Source: Sesamum alatum (Eukaryota; Streptophyta; Magnoliopsida; Lamiales; Pedaliaceae). Taken from it: 64,000 nt of DNA. Position numbers and translations under genes: made by a program. How positions within the stretch are numbered: the stretch's first letter is position 1; each line of letters opens with the position of its first letter. The DNA lies in contig JACGWO010000011.1 of the NCBI GenBank assembly GCA_034509735.1, positions 15,719,866 to 15,783,865 of the forward strand, given 5' to 3'. Positions 50,970 to 61,966 of the stretch are shown one piece after another. The notes beneath the pieces were generated by a model that was given only the letters and a program-made list of their open reading frames with translations, was not told the DNA's origin and ran no database searches.

Positions 50970-53904
50970 TCACCATAGGGATGGGAAGCAGACACTCTCC
51001 TCATAAAATAGTGCTAAATGAGTCACGCAGTGCAGGTTGTTCCTACCTATTGAACCTTCTTCATGGGGTCTCCAATCATAAAGGTTGGGTTGCTCCTGGA
51101 GGTAACTCCCTTGTGGGCTTATGCCCATCCCCCTCGATGATTCATATACACCCTTTTTGGGTAGACCTTTGGTCAAATTATCTGCCAAATTTTTCTCAGA
51201 TTTCACAAAATTAAGAGATACGTCATTTCTTTTCAACAATGACTTCACACTTTTACACCTCGCTTGTAGATGTCTAGTCATTTTCTTATTTGAATGAGTT
51301 TGCTTCACAAGATCTATGGTAGATTTGCAATCACAGTGTATAGAAATAGCTGGCAAAGCTTTATTTACCAATGGAATATTAAGTAATAGGTCTCTTAACC
51401 ATTCAACGGTCGTACAAGCAGTATCCATAGCTATTAATTCAGTTTCCATAGTACTTCTGGATATAACTGTTTGTTTCTTAGAACCCCAAGTTATAGCTGC
51501 TCCACCCATCATCAAAACAAATCCACTAGTAGACTTAACCTCAGAGCTATTTGGATCAAATGGAGTAGAAAACCGACTTATGATCATAATAATTGAATTT
51601 CCTCAGAAATTTTTCAATTGCTCCAGATTGGTTTAATAAAATTCCTTCTTGAGCTCTACTTACTTTCATACCCAAAATAATATGTGCTTCTCCCAAAATT
51701 TTCATTTCAAAACTATTTGATAGATAACTTTTAATATTTTCTATAATTTGTAAATTAGACCCAAAAATTAATATGTCATCTACATATAAGCATAGTATCA
51801 CATATATACTCACCATTTTCCTCTTTACAATATACACATCTGTCATGCTCATTTGACTTGAATCCATAACCTATAATCACCTCATTAAATTTCTCGTGCC
51901 ATTGTTTAGGAGCTTGTTTCAAACCATATAAAGATGTCACTAACTTACACACCTTATGTTCTTGTCCTTTAACCTTAAAACCTTCAGGCTATTCCATATA
52001 AATTTCTTCATCTAAATCCCCATTTAAAAATGCAGTCTTAATGTCCATTTGATGAATCATTAGCTTATATATAGATGCTAAATCCAACAAAGTTCTAATA
52101 GTTGAAATTCTAGCAACCAGAGAATAAGTATCAAAATAATCTATCCCTTCTTGTTGAGTAAATCCTTTCGCTACTAATCTTGTCTTATATTTATCTATTG
52201 ATCCATCAACTTTTAACTTTTTTTTAAAGATCCATCTACATCCTATTGGTTTACTACCAAGAGGTAAATCAGATAAAACCCAGGTATTGTTTTGAATAAT
52301 TGAATTGTACTCGTCATTGATAGCTTCTTTCCAAAAAGGTGCATCTATGGAATATATTGCTTCATCATAAGTTTGTGGATCCCCTTCAACTAAAATTGTG
52401 ATAAAATCATCTCCAAAGTTCTTTTCAACCCTAGGTCTTTTACTTCTCCTCAATTCCATAGATTCTCCTTGTTTAGTTTCTAACATGGCACTACTAGATG
52501 ATTCAACTCTAGAAGATTCAATTTTTGAAATAGATGGCTCATTTTGAATTTTAGTCTTAAAAGGGAAAACATCTTCAAAGTATGTAGCATCTCTAGCCTC
52601 AATTACTATTTTCCACTAACCTCAGAATTAAACACTAAAAATCTATTTGCATTACTATTTTGCGCATATCCAATAAAGATAGCATCTATAGTTTTAGGGC
52701 CTATATTCTTTCTCTTGAATTCAAGTATAATTACCTTCACTAGACACCCCCACACTTTAAGAAAATTTAGTCTAGGAGTCCTGTTTTTCCATAGTTCATA
52801 AGGTGTTTTAGTATTATCTTTAACTATTATGCGATTTAGTGTATAACAAGAAGCTAAATAGCCTCTCCCCACAAATTCTCTGGTGCTCCCGAATTTAACA
52901 ACATTGCATTAACCATATCCACTAAAGTCCTATTTTTCCCCACAGCTACACCATTTGATTGTGGTGAATAAGGAGGTGTGAATTCATGTATTATACCATT
53001 ATCTTCACAAAACTTTGACAACTCTCCTGAAGAGTATTCACCCCCTCTGTCAGACCTTAGTATTTTAATCCTTTTTTCTAATTGATTTTCAACTTCATTT
53101 TTATAAACCTTAAACTTATTAAAAACTTCATCCTTTGCTTTAATAAGATAAACATAACAGTATTTGAAAAGATCATCTATAAAGATTACAAAAATATTTA
53201 TTGCCACCTCTAGTTGGAGACCTATTTGAATCACAAACATCACTATGGATAAGATCCAAAATATTTGAATTTCTTTCAACGGACTAATAAGGCCCTTTAG
53301 CTTGTTTTGCTTGTGCACATATTTCACATTTATAATCAATATTTACTTGAGATTTTGGAATTAGACTAAGTTCCATAAGCTTTTAACCTTTCTATTACTT
53401 ATATGTTCCAATCTTTCATGCCATAAAATACTAGATTCAATATTAAGTATTAAATTAGAACTTTCTTTGACTTCATTTATAATATTTAATTTAAATAATC
53501 CATCACTAACAAATCCTTTCCCAACAAAAATATTATTTCTAGTGATTACAACTTTATTGGACTCCATAACTAGTTTGTAACCACTTTGCACTAAACAAGA
53601 TCCACTCACTAAATTCTTCCTAATGTCGGGTACGTGCCGCACACCATCAAGAGTCAATTATCTTTCCAAAGGTCATTTTTAGATCAATACTTCCAATTCC
53701 ATGGATTTGTGTAGCAGTATTATTTCCTAGTGTCACGTTTCCTCCACTTGAGTTCTGATAGGATTTAAACATTGATTTATCAAAACAAACGCGTATATTA
53801 GCTCCAGAGTCTAGCCACCAATCATTATTTTGGTATGTAAAATTTACTAACGAAGCTATAGACTGTAACCTGACAGGCGATCCCTCTTCAACCAGCATAT
53901 TCAC
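50970..53904 (-). pseudogene. copia C pol (protease, integrase, RT, RNase H), broken
   Basis: Pieces in order: protease 53904-53647 (WWLDSGANIRVCFDK), gag-pre-integrase 53657-53361 (WHERLEHISNRKVKSL), integrase 53339-52854, RT start 52486-51989 (KEAINDEYNSIIQNNTW; DIKTAFLNGDLDEEIYME), RT end 51867-51556 (LCLYVDDILIFGSN) and RNase H 51587-50970 ([20 protein letters not shown]). The integrase has D (IFIDDLFKY) and D (RSDRGGEYS), but the third catalytic position reads NGVAVGKNRT instead of an acidic residue. Five or more frame breaks are present. Confidence 0.9.
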
Positions 53905-54784
53905 TTGTCAATGTTGATTCTTTAGGCTTAAAGTTGAACTTAGCAGCATTCTTCCTAGTTTTCCAAAAGTAACAATCTCTTGGCACATGATTGGTTCTTC
54001 CACATACATAGCATGCCCTTTCTTCCTTTTCTTTGCCTTTATCATTCCTAGGATTTTGACTTTTAGGTTGAGTATTATTATGACAATAATCTCTCTTCCA
54101 ACCCTTTTTATTATTCTTAAATTGATTACCTCTAGGCTTGAAGTTCTTTTGATTATAATTCCTTTTATCCTCCACTACATTAACTTTGACCTTCATATCT
54201 TCTTGTTTAACATTTATCTTATGTTGCTCCTCTATTCTCAATGATTTAAAAGCTTGAGTCAAAGTTAAAACGCCTTGTTGATGTCTTAAACTTCTAGCAA
54301 AATTAGACCAAGATGGTGGAAGTTTATCAATCAAACATGACACTTTATAGTCTTCACTAAAATTTGAACCACTTTCTTCCAACGGTTTTAACAAATCTTG
54401 GAATTCATGTATTTGTTCATTAATCGATTTTCCATCAACCATAGTATATTTCATAAACGTAGAGGCATTAAATCTTTGAATCCCAGAATCATCAATCCCA
54501 TATTCAGTTTCTAATGCATTCCAAAGTTCTTTAGCATTAGTGTATGTATAAAACACATCATAGAGCCTTTCTGATAAAGCAATTAAAATACGATTATGAC
54601 AATGGTAATTTACCTCTTCACTAGTATGCCAAGAACTTGGTTCAACATTATCATCTATGACAGAAATAAACCCAAGAACCGTTAACCAATATCTCATTTG
54701 GTTTTGCCATCTTTTAAAATTAACTCTATTAAACTTTTTAGGCTTAACACTATTAGCATATTCGAGAGAAGTCATTGTTCTCAA
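53888..54784 (-). CDS. copia C gag
   Basis: 298 codons, intact to the overlap with the protease frame. It starts MRTMTSLEYANSVKPKKFN. FKRWQNQMRYWLTVLG is the copia gag N-terminal signature, and KEYWN/ELWNALETEYGI-type motifs follow. The CCHC knuckle CYVCGRTNHVPRDC lies near the C terminus after a basic Asn/Lys-rich stretch. A frameshift against the protease piece occurs at the end; whether it is a programmed or a decay event cannot be told. Confidence 0.9.
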   Translation of the reverse strand: MRTMTSLEYANSVKPKKFNRVNFKRWQNQMRYWLTVLGFISVIDDNVEPSSWHTSEEVNYHCHNRILIALSERLYDVFYTYTNAKELWNALETEYGIDDSGIQRFNASTFMKYTMVDGKSINEQIHEFQDLLKPLEESGSNFSEDYKVSCLIDKLPPSWSNFARSLRHQQGVLTLTQAFKSLRIEEQHKINVKQEDMKVKVNVVEDKRNYNQKNFKPRGNQFKNNKKGWKRDYCHNNTQPKSQNPRNDKGKEKEERACYVCGRTNHVPRDCYFWKTRKNAAKFNFKPKESTLTSEYAG

Positions 54785-54891
54785 AACAAGTTAAGAAATA
54801 ATAAAGCAAAGAAAGGAGATTGTCACTGTAAGAGTCAAATAATAGCAATATTAATATTCAACAATAAGAGCAATATATATATATATATATA

Positions 54892-55179
54892 TCTATACTA
54901 TTATATAAAGAAAACCCCCTCCACACTCACAAACGGCGGTTACTTACACCGTTGCACCATTTTTTATGAGGTCAAAAATGCCCTTCAACCGATAATATAA
55001 CCAACTTATTCAAGTTTCAAAGTTTCACTAATTGATAAATTATTTTTTTTTCTTTCTTTTACTTTTTTTATGTGATGTAATGGTTTATATTTTACTCTTA
55101 TTTATAATAATAATATATTTTTAAAGTGCAAAAAAAATATTTATATATACACGCAGGGACGGCGTGCCACATTAACTAG
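54892..55179 (+). mobile_element. Small non-autonomous Helitron inside copia C
   Basis: Starts TCTATACTATTATATAAAG and ends CTAG (55176-55179), with host A before and T after, the A|TC...CTAG|T arrangement of Helitrons. Nine bases before CTAG is a hairpin, cacgc-agggacg-gcgtg (55150-55166). There are no terminal inverted repeats and no coding capacity, at 288 bases. Confidence 0.78.
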
Positions 55180-55583
55180 TATATATAAACTCTAACTTAG
55201 CAATGCAATTACTAAATAAGAATTCTCGATAGCAATGCAATTATTAAATAAAAGAAAAATTCTTGAAATCCTTTGTTCTTTTAGAAAACAACTTTGAACG
55301 AAATTATATGTAGGGACTCAAGATAATGATTTTGTACAAGTATGAATTGAAATTTTAGATTTAAACAACAAAGTTGATTTGACGTGCAAAAACAATATAT
55401 CACAATTAACTTCAATATGCAAACTTTAAGTGAAACACATACAATATCAATATGACAAAATTTTATGACAATGATCATAGCAATAATGAATAAATATTTC
55501 AAAGAAAAATTAAATTGATTTAGAGAGAAATACAAAAGTAAAGAACCTAACTAGTTAAAAATTAAGAGTTCACGATCTTAGAT

Positions 55584-56112
55584 TGTTGTGGAAAAATTTT
55601 AATTTAAAGATGAAATAGATTTGTGCAAATCAAGATAAATAATGCATGTAATATATATATATATATATATAAAATTTAAACGGCTGGCCTGTAGGAGTCA
55701 CGTCACTTGACGCTGTCCTAGGATCGTGATGGCCTCCCTCCGTGCAGGTACTGTTGGCTCACCACCACCCCAAGGTAAAACTCAAAAGGTCACAACCGGT
55801 GTCTTCTATTGTGAGCACATTCACAAGAAGACTAGAGAATTAAACCTTATCAAGTTGTCCCAAAATATATAGTAAGAAGAATAGAATGTAAGGTGCAAAG
55901 AAAATAGTGAGTTGCGTGTCCACTTAGACCCCTAGGACATCCTATTTATAGTGTTCAAATAGAACATGTAACACCCAAAAATTTAAATAGAAATAATGGT
56001 CATTAGTAGAGTGTTACACAATTAAATGGGGTGTTACAAACTTGAATTTTGATTTCATAATAAATTTAAAAATTAAAAATATTTTGAAGTTTCAAAACTT
56101 CAAATTGTAACA
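55584..56112 (-). repeat. copia C 5' LTR
   Basis: 529 bases, TG...CA, followed by gtccc. Confidence 0.94.
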
Positions 56113-56401
56113 GTCCCAAAAACGTTGCAAAGTTATTTCCACATTAACAATATTAGTCCCACACTTTAAGAAAATATTGCAAAATTAGTCCCACATTTGA
56201 GCAAATATTGCAAAATTAGTCCCAAAGTTTTTAGCAAATGTTGCAAAATTAGTCGTATTTGCAATTTTTTCACGGTAGGACTAACTTTGCAATATTTTCT
56301 TAAAATTTGAAACTAATTTTAGTTATTTCATGAAGTATGAGACTAATATTACAAACAACCGTATACTTTGGGATAAAATTGCACTTTTATCTAATAATAA
56401 A

Positions 56402-56655
56402 ATATAATTTACTTTCACTTCTCTATAATAAAATATATGAATAAATTTACATTCAAATTTTATTCATTAACTTCGTTGGATAAATTAATATAAGTTAGTA
56501 AAGCACAAAACAATCGTTGTAGACTGAATATGGTAATAGTTATTGCATTATATATAAGCTTTAAATAGCTTAACTATTCAGGTCTCTAAGAAACTGATAA
56601 GATTTTATTGAGGCAAATGTGTTGTAATCATGTTAACCAAAACTATAATTGTAAT
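56402..56655. other. Short AT-rich spacer before the gypsy LTR
   Basis: No feature. The last five bases, gtaat, would be the left target duplication of the gypsy element; its partner is beyond the window. Confidence 0.5.
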
Positions 56656-57324
56656 TGTTGACGTCAAAATATTTTGGAATAAATTACCAATTAAAGCCCA
56701 AATAAATCGGCTAGCAATTGGGTTCCAAGAAAAAAAGTCCATAATAAATTTGGGCTCGTCACGAAGAAATTAAATTCATAAGCCCATATTAAATTTGGGT
56801 TTTATATACATTTTTATGGGTCAATCTGAAATAAATATATATGTTATTTTGGATCGGGTAAAATTGGGCCAAGTACATGTTCAGAAATACAGTCCATCAG
56901 AAGACTAGTCCATGTCAAAGCCCACGGTGATAAAGCCCAGTGGAAGAGCCCAAGCTGCTAAAGCCCAGCTCATGCCTATAAATAGGGCCTCAACCTCACA
57001 CAAAGGACATTACATACAACATAAGCAAGAAATCGAGCAAGAGCAAGTCTAAGCTTTCTCCTACGACGAAGCTCTGCAACTACAAGGCTTTGATACGAAA
57101 TTTCAAAGTACTACGTGATCGCCTTCTACAAATCAAGAGGGAGATTACACATTCGATTCAAGAACAAGCTTCAAGCCCTTGAATCCACATTCGTAGAGAA
57201 GAATCAGGGGGTTACTTTAAATTCAGAGATTGTAAACCACTTCATATTCAAATTAATATATCGTTTGGTCCATATTTTTCTTGTCTCGTAATTATTTTTG
57301 CAGACACGAAAATTTGTGTGAACA
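56656..57324 (+). repeat. gypsy 5' LTR
   Basis: About 669 bases, TGTTGACGTC...GTGTGAACA. TATA-like cctataaataggg is at about 56976. The end is placed by TG/CA and by the primer site just downstream; no second LTR is available for confirmation. Confidence 0.7.
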
Positions 57325-57330
57325 AATTTC

Positions 57331-57348
57331 TGGCACGCCCAGTGGGAC
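57331..57348 (+). other. gypsy primer-binding site
   Basis: tggcacgcccagtgggac, starting with TGG six bases after the LTR. The 'tttctggcacgcccagtggg' phrase is usual at this place in Tat-type elements. The tRNA was not identified. Confidence 0.65.
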
Positions 57349-57411
57349 AATCTCTGCCCCTCATCCCTTCATTCTACGCAAGAACTCAAATCATCACTTC
57401 CAAGCATTCAA

Positions 57412-58795
57412 TGGCACCAAAGAAGAACCAAGTCGCCTTGAGTGAGAAGAACATCATCAACTTCACTGCCGGCGGTCAATCCTCCACTGGGGGCAAGATC
57501 GTGGACACCACTCCTTCCGACGGCTCGAACTCGGCAAGCCCTACCGAGATCAACTCAAAGTCTACTCCTTTTGCCACTCTCCCCGCCATGATGACCGAGG
57601 CCACGACGATGGAGGAACAAGTTGCTCAAATGGCCCAAGCCATAGCCGACCTCCAAAAGATTGTGGAAGACAAAGATCTCCAGATTGCTCAGTTGATGAA
57701 CAAACTCGAGCCGACCAACGTTGGAGTTTCAAGCCACAATCATTCGTCTGCTTCAAAACATGCCGGAAAAGAGAAGCGAACGGACGAAGAGCCACCGAAG
57801 GAAGAGTTCGTCCAAAAGTCTAGTCACTCAGCGACCTCCATCGCCGCGTTGTCCATCCAACAGCTGCAGGAGATGATCGCTAGCATCATCAAGGCTCAAT
57901 ATGGTGGATCCGCCAAAATTGCAGCAATTCGATGGAAAAGGCAACCCCAAGCAGCATATCGCCCATTTCATCGAGACGTGCAACAATGCCGGTACCGATG
58001 GTGATCTCTTGGTAAAACAATTCGTCCGATCACTCAAAGGCAATGCTTTTGATTGGTATGTGGACTTAGAGCCCGAGTCAATTGATAGTTGGGAGGAGAT
58101 GGAAAGAGAGTTTCTCAACCGCTTCTACAGCACTCGGCGCACGGTGAGCATGATTGAACTCACCAATACAAGACAATGGAAGGATGAACCGGTTGTTGAC
58201 TATATCAACCGTTGGCGTTCCTTGAGCTTGAACTGCAAGGACAAACTTTCAGAGGCGTCGGCCATAGAGATGTGCATTCAAGGTATGCACTGGGGGCTTC
58301 TCTACATTCTCCAAGGGATCAAACCAAGAAACTTCGAAGAATTGGCTACACGTGCCCATGACATGGAGTTGAGTATTGCCAACCATAAAACCGCCTTCCC
58401 AATCGACGATCAAAGAAAGGATAAGAAAGATGCGAGGAGAAGCGAGAAATTTATCAAAACAAATGTCAAGGAGTCCATGGCCATCAAGACGGCTCCTATC
58501 AAGATTTCTTCAAACGATAAGAAAAAGTTGGAGAAGACCGAAGACCAAACGTATGACGAGTGACAGACGCCGGCCTACGTTGAAAGAACTGCAAGAGAAA
58601 GAATACCCATTCCCCGACTCTGACGTGCCTTATATCTTCAACGAACTCTTGGAGAGAAAGTTGATTGAGTTGCCGGAGTCAAAGCGTCCGGACGAAGCCG
58701 GGAGGGTGAACGACCCCAATTATTGCAAGTATCACCGGGTGGTTAGTCATCCTATAGAGAAATGCTTCGTGGTCAAAGAAAAGATATGGCGCTAG
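57412..58795 (+). pseudogene. gypsy gag
   Basis: The upstream frame (57412 to about 57900, MAPKKNQVALSEKN) has a coiled coil-like MEEQVAQMAQAIADLQ region. After a one-base shift near 57905 the frame 57901-58563 holds the retrotransposon gag core: [39 protein letters not shown] and EEPVVDYI-type motifs. A further shift leads to 58570-58795 with YPFPDSDVPYIFNELLERK and the zinc-finger-like YCKYHRVVSHPIEKC, as in Tat gag C termini. Two shifts interrupt it. Confidence 0.85.
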
Positions 58796-59247
58796 CCAAG
58801 GAAGGGAAGATAATTTTAGATGTCGAAGAGACAGCGGGGGCAAATGTCGCCAGCATCACTCCAACGAATAGTGTGCAAGTCTCGAAAGAAAAGCTAGAAG
58901 TCACGCAATCAATTACAACGACATCATCTTTACTTCAGTTTGGGAGTCTTGAACCAATACAAGTTGAAACTCCGCTCGTCAACAAGAAAGAGGAACCACC
59001 GACGATGACGAAGGATGGACCCTCGTGACGCGCCGACAAAGACAAAGACGGCATGTTGACAAGTTCCATCCCATGCTCCCAAGGAAGCCACGCTCGAACA
59101 AAAGCCCGCGACGTGTGCAGACGAAAAACAAGTCAAAAAGACAACCCGCCAGCGCCTTCCGGTGACGTTAGAAGAATTCTTCCCACAGACATTTTTTGAG
59201 CGGAGAACAAGACTGCGAGTGCTTCTCCAAGAAAACATAGAAGAGAA

Positions 59248-60009
59248 TTGTTGGTCTCTTGCTGCACCACCATATCCTTCACAGACGAGGACCTACTTCT
59301 TGGCTCGAAGCCGCACAACCGACCACTCTTCGTCTTGGGGTTCGTACAAGAACAAAGAGTAAATCGCATACTCATAGACGGTGGATCTGCTGTCAACATC
59401 ATGCCGAAGTCCACCATGAAGAAGTTGGGCATAACTTTAGAAGACTTCTCCCGTAGCCGTTTGACCATCCAGGGCTTTGATCAAGGGACTCAACGAGCTA
59501 TTGGCATGACTCGGCTCGACCTCATCGTAGGGGAATTGAAAGCAAGCACTCTTTTCCACGTCATCGATGCAAGAACTTCCTACAACCTGCTGCTAGGAAG
59601 GCCGTGGCTGCATGAAAATGGAGTTGTTCCCTCAACACTACACCAATGCTTCAAATACGTCAAGAACGGGGAAATCGTGAAAGTTGATGCTGATATGAAA
59701 CCTTTCACCGAGGCGGAGTCATACTTCGCTGATGCAAAACTCTACCTCGATCCCGACACCATGCAAGAAGTGTTGCCCTCGAGATTTCCGATTGGTCATT
59801 CCATCGAAGAGATACACCCCGAGGCTACACCTTCTAAAAGCAACAATGAAGAGGTTAGTAAGGTGACGATTGACGAAGCCCCAACCGCTGAAAGACACGA
59901 GTTCAAGAACCACCATACTCGCCGCTGTTTCGATATGTGGTTCGATCGAATGGCAGAGGAAAGCAAGACCAACCAAAGCAAGGCGCTCCGTTACTTTCCA
60001 AGGGAATGA
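59248..60009 (+). CDS. gypsy aspartic protease region
   Basis: 253 codons. The active site is RILIDGGSAVNIMPKSTMKK, with a second conserved motif, YNLLLGRPWLHENGVVPSTL, characteristic of Tat/Athila-type proteases. A stop at 60007-60009 separates it from the next piece (60133-60720), which carries the spacer with recurrent VFDRLG/AFERLG motifs seen between protease and RT in this lineage. Confidence 0.85.
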   Translation: MLVSCCTTISFTDEDLLLGSKPHNRPLFVLGFVQEQRVNRILIDGGSAVNIMPKSTMKKLGITLEDFSRSRLTIQGFDQGTQRAIGMTRLDLIVGELKASTLFHVIDARTSYNLLLGRPWLHENGVVPSTLHQCFKYVKNGEIVKVDADMKPFTEAESYFADAKLYLDPDTMQEVLPSRFPIGHSIEEIHPEATPSKSNNEEVSKVTIDEAPTAERHEFKNHHTRRCFDMWFDRMAEESKTNQSKALRYFPRE

Positions 60010-60132
60010 GACAATTCAAAGAGCCAAGGGCCAATGACTTTCAGAAATCAAGAATGGGTTAGTCATGCCAATTACTGGCTTACGTCCGCTAAATTCGAGT
60101 GATTCTCCTCTTCCAAACACCAATACAAAGAC

Positions 60133-60720
60133 ATGCAGGGGGCATTTGGTCCGAAAGCGTATCACCTCTTGGTAAAGTCCGGCTATGATTTTCGGCCATC
60201 AAGACTCAACAAGTTAAATCCTGAATTGACGGGAGAAAAGATCCACGGGTTGACGGAGGCCCAGCACAAATTGAGAAGACAAGGCTACCGCGTAGATCAA
60301 CCCCGTACCGGTTTGGGCTTCTCACCAGGTGAACCTGTGAAGATTCATACAAGAAAGAAAAATGAGCGCGTAACTGCACAATATATTTCTGCAAATGACA
60401 AGAGCAATGAAAATCAACGACCAAATGATAGACGTGTCTCGGTATTCGACAGGCTCGGTACTCCTAAGGCGCGTACTTCTGCCTTTGAACGACTAGGTGA
60501 GACAGGAGGAACTTCATCTAGCAATACGAGGCGACGTCAGCGCGAATCAGTGTTCAACCGCCTTGGAGACGGCCGTGATCAACACTATAAGAAGAAAGGT
60601 CGTCTTGATGAGATAGAAGAGCCAAAGAAAAATGACGCAGGTGAAACACTTCGTCTATCTCAATCCCAAGGAAGTAAGACTTCACTTCTATCATCTCTTC
60701 AGGGGGACCAATTAGAATAA
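60133..60720 (+). CDS. gypsy protease-RT linker region
   Basis: 195 codons beginning MQGAFGPKAYHLLVKSGYDF. Contains GLGFSPGEPVKIHTRKK and three VFDRLG/AFERLG/VFNRLG repeats about 20 residues apart. This linker is typical of Tat polyproteins; its function is unknown. Confidence 0.75.
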   Translation: MQGAFGPKAYHLLVKSGYDFRPSRLNKLNPELTGEKIHGLTEAQHKLRRQGYRVDQPRTGLGFSPGEPVKIHTRKKNERVTAQYISANDKSNENQRPNDRRVSVFDRLGTPKARTSAFERLGETGGTSSSNTRRRQRESVFNRLGDGRDQHYKKKGRLDEIEEPKKNDAGETLRLSQSQGSKTSLLSSLQGDQLE

Positions 60721-61038
60721 AGCAACATGTCGCTAGGGATCACACGATTCATCCGACGTTCTAAATGATGAAGAGATAGAAGTTATCGTCGGCTCCCATC
60801 ATGTTAGCATTGACGAAGGTTCCGACTCGGACGCTTCCGAAGATGAAGTCCAAAACGCACCCCCACAGCTTGAAGATGGCGGACAAGCAACTGTTGATGA
60901 GCTCAAGGAATTGAATCTTGGCACAGCCGAGGAGCCGCGCCCCATATTTGTCAGTACACTCCTAAGCTCGGAGGAAGAGAGCAATACTTCAAAACGTTAA
61001 GTGAATATAGAGATGTCTTCGCGTGGACGTACAAAGAG

Positions 61039-61930
61039 ATGCCGGGTTTAGACCCGAAAGTTGCTATCCACCACCTTGGCATAAAACATGCAGCGCAGCC
61101 GGTTAAGCAGTCGCAAAGAGTTCTCCGTCCGGACCTCATTCCTCGCATCGAGACAGAAGTGAACAAACTGATCGACGCTGGGTTTATTAGAGAAGTCAAA
61201 TACCCGACGTGGATTTCTAGCATTGTGCCTGTCAAGAAGAAGAATGGCCAGATTCGCATTTGTGTTGACTTTCGAGACTTGAACAAGGCGTGTCCAAAGG
61301 ATGACTTCCCATTGCCATCATTGAACTCATGGTTGACGCGACTACAGGACATGAAGCATTGTCTTCATGGATGGCTCCTCAGGATACAACCAAATTAGAA
61401 TGTCACCTAAAGATGAGGAATGCACAGCCTTCCGTACTCCCAAAGGAATCTATTGCTACAAGGTGATGCCCTTCGGACTGAAGAATGCAGGCGCTACTTA
61501 CCAACGTGCTATGCAGAACATCTTTGACGAGATGTTGCACGACAAGGTAGAATGTTATGTAGATGACCTAGTCGTCAAGACCAAGAAAAGAGAAGAACAC
61601 TTGGCGGACCTTCGGATAGTATTCAACCGCTTGAGGAAATACAACCTAAAGATGAATCCCCTCAAGTGTGCCTTCAGCGTCACATCTGGAAAATTCTTTG
61701 GCTTCATTGTTCGCCACCGTGGTATTGAAGTCGATCCTGCGAAGGTAGACGCCATTCAGAAAATGCCGCCACCAAGAAACTTGAAGGAGCTGCGAAGTCT
61801 TCAAGGCAATCTTGCGTTCATAAGGAGGTTCATATCAAACCTGGCTGGAAGATGTCAACCTTTCAACCCACCTCATGAAGGAAAAAACGCCCTTTCCAGT
61901 GGGATGAAGGATGTCAAAACGCCTTCGTAA
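61039..61930 (+). pseudogene. gypsy reverse transcriptase
   Basis: First piece 61039-61398: LRPDLIPRIETEVNKLIDAG, VPVKKKNGQIRICVDFRDLN. A frameshift at about 61330-61380 moves to 61367-61930: DGSSGYNQIRMSPKDEECTA, MPFGLKNAGATYQR and the catalytic CYVDDLVVK. The thumb region ends in ELRSLQGNLAFIRRFISNL. Another shift or stop near 61930 separates it from RNase H. Confidence 0.9.
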
Positions 61931-61966
61931 AAAAGCATCAAGAAGCATCTGCTAAATCCGCCAGTC

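Larger units (their letters stand above)
50018..56112 (-). mobile_element. Ty1/copia element C, complete but defective
   Basis: LTRs at 50018-50543 and 55584-56112 begin TGTTGTGGAAA and end TCGTAACA or TTGTAACA. The target duplication gtccc is at 50013-50017 and 56113-56117. On the - strand the order is gag, protease, integrase, RT, RNase H. A purine tract (gtgggggat) adjoins the left LTR. The site next to the right LTR reads atctaagatcgtgaactc and lacks the usual TGG start. The 0.8-kb leader contains a Helitron (54892-55179). LTRs differ at roughly 5% of sites by eye. Confidence 0.95.
49934..56391. mobile_element. Small Mutator-type TIR element split by copia C
   Basis: Left part 49934-50017, right part 56118-56391. 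The left end gggaaaattgcaatttcagt pairs with the right end, whose reverse complement begins gataaaagtgcaattttatc. Inverted similarity continues (tttgtaatattaat against its complement near 56340). Both sides carry aataataaa (49925-49933 and 56393-56401), a 9-base duplication. Without copia C the element is about 350 bases, non-coding. Confidence 0.75.

Noticed and set aside
57562..58118. - strand frames in the gypsy gag region
   Set aside because: GC-rich antisense shadows of gag.
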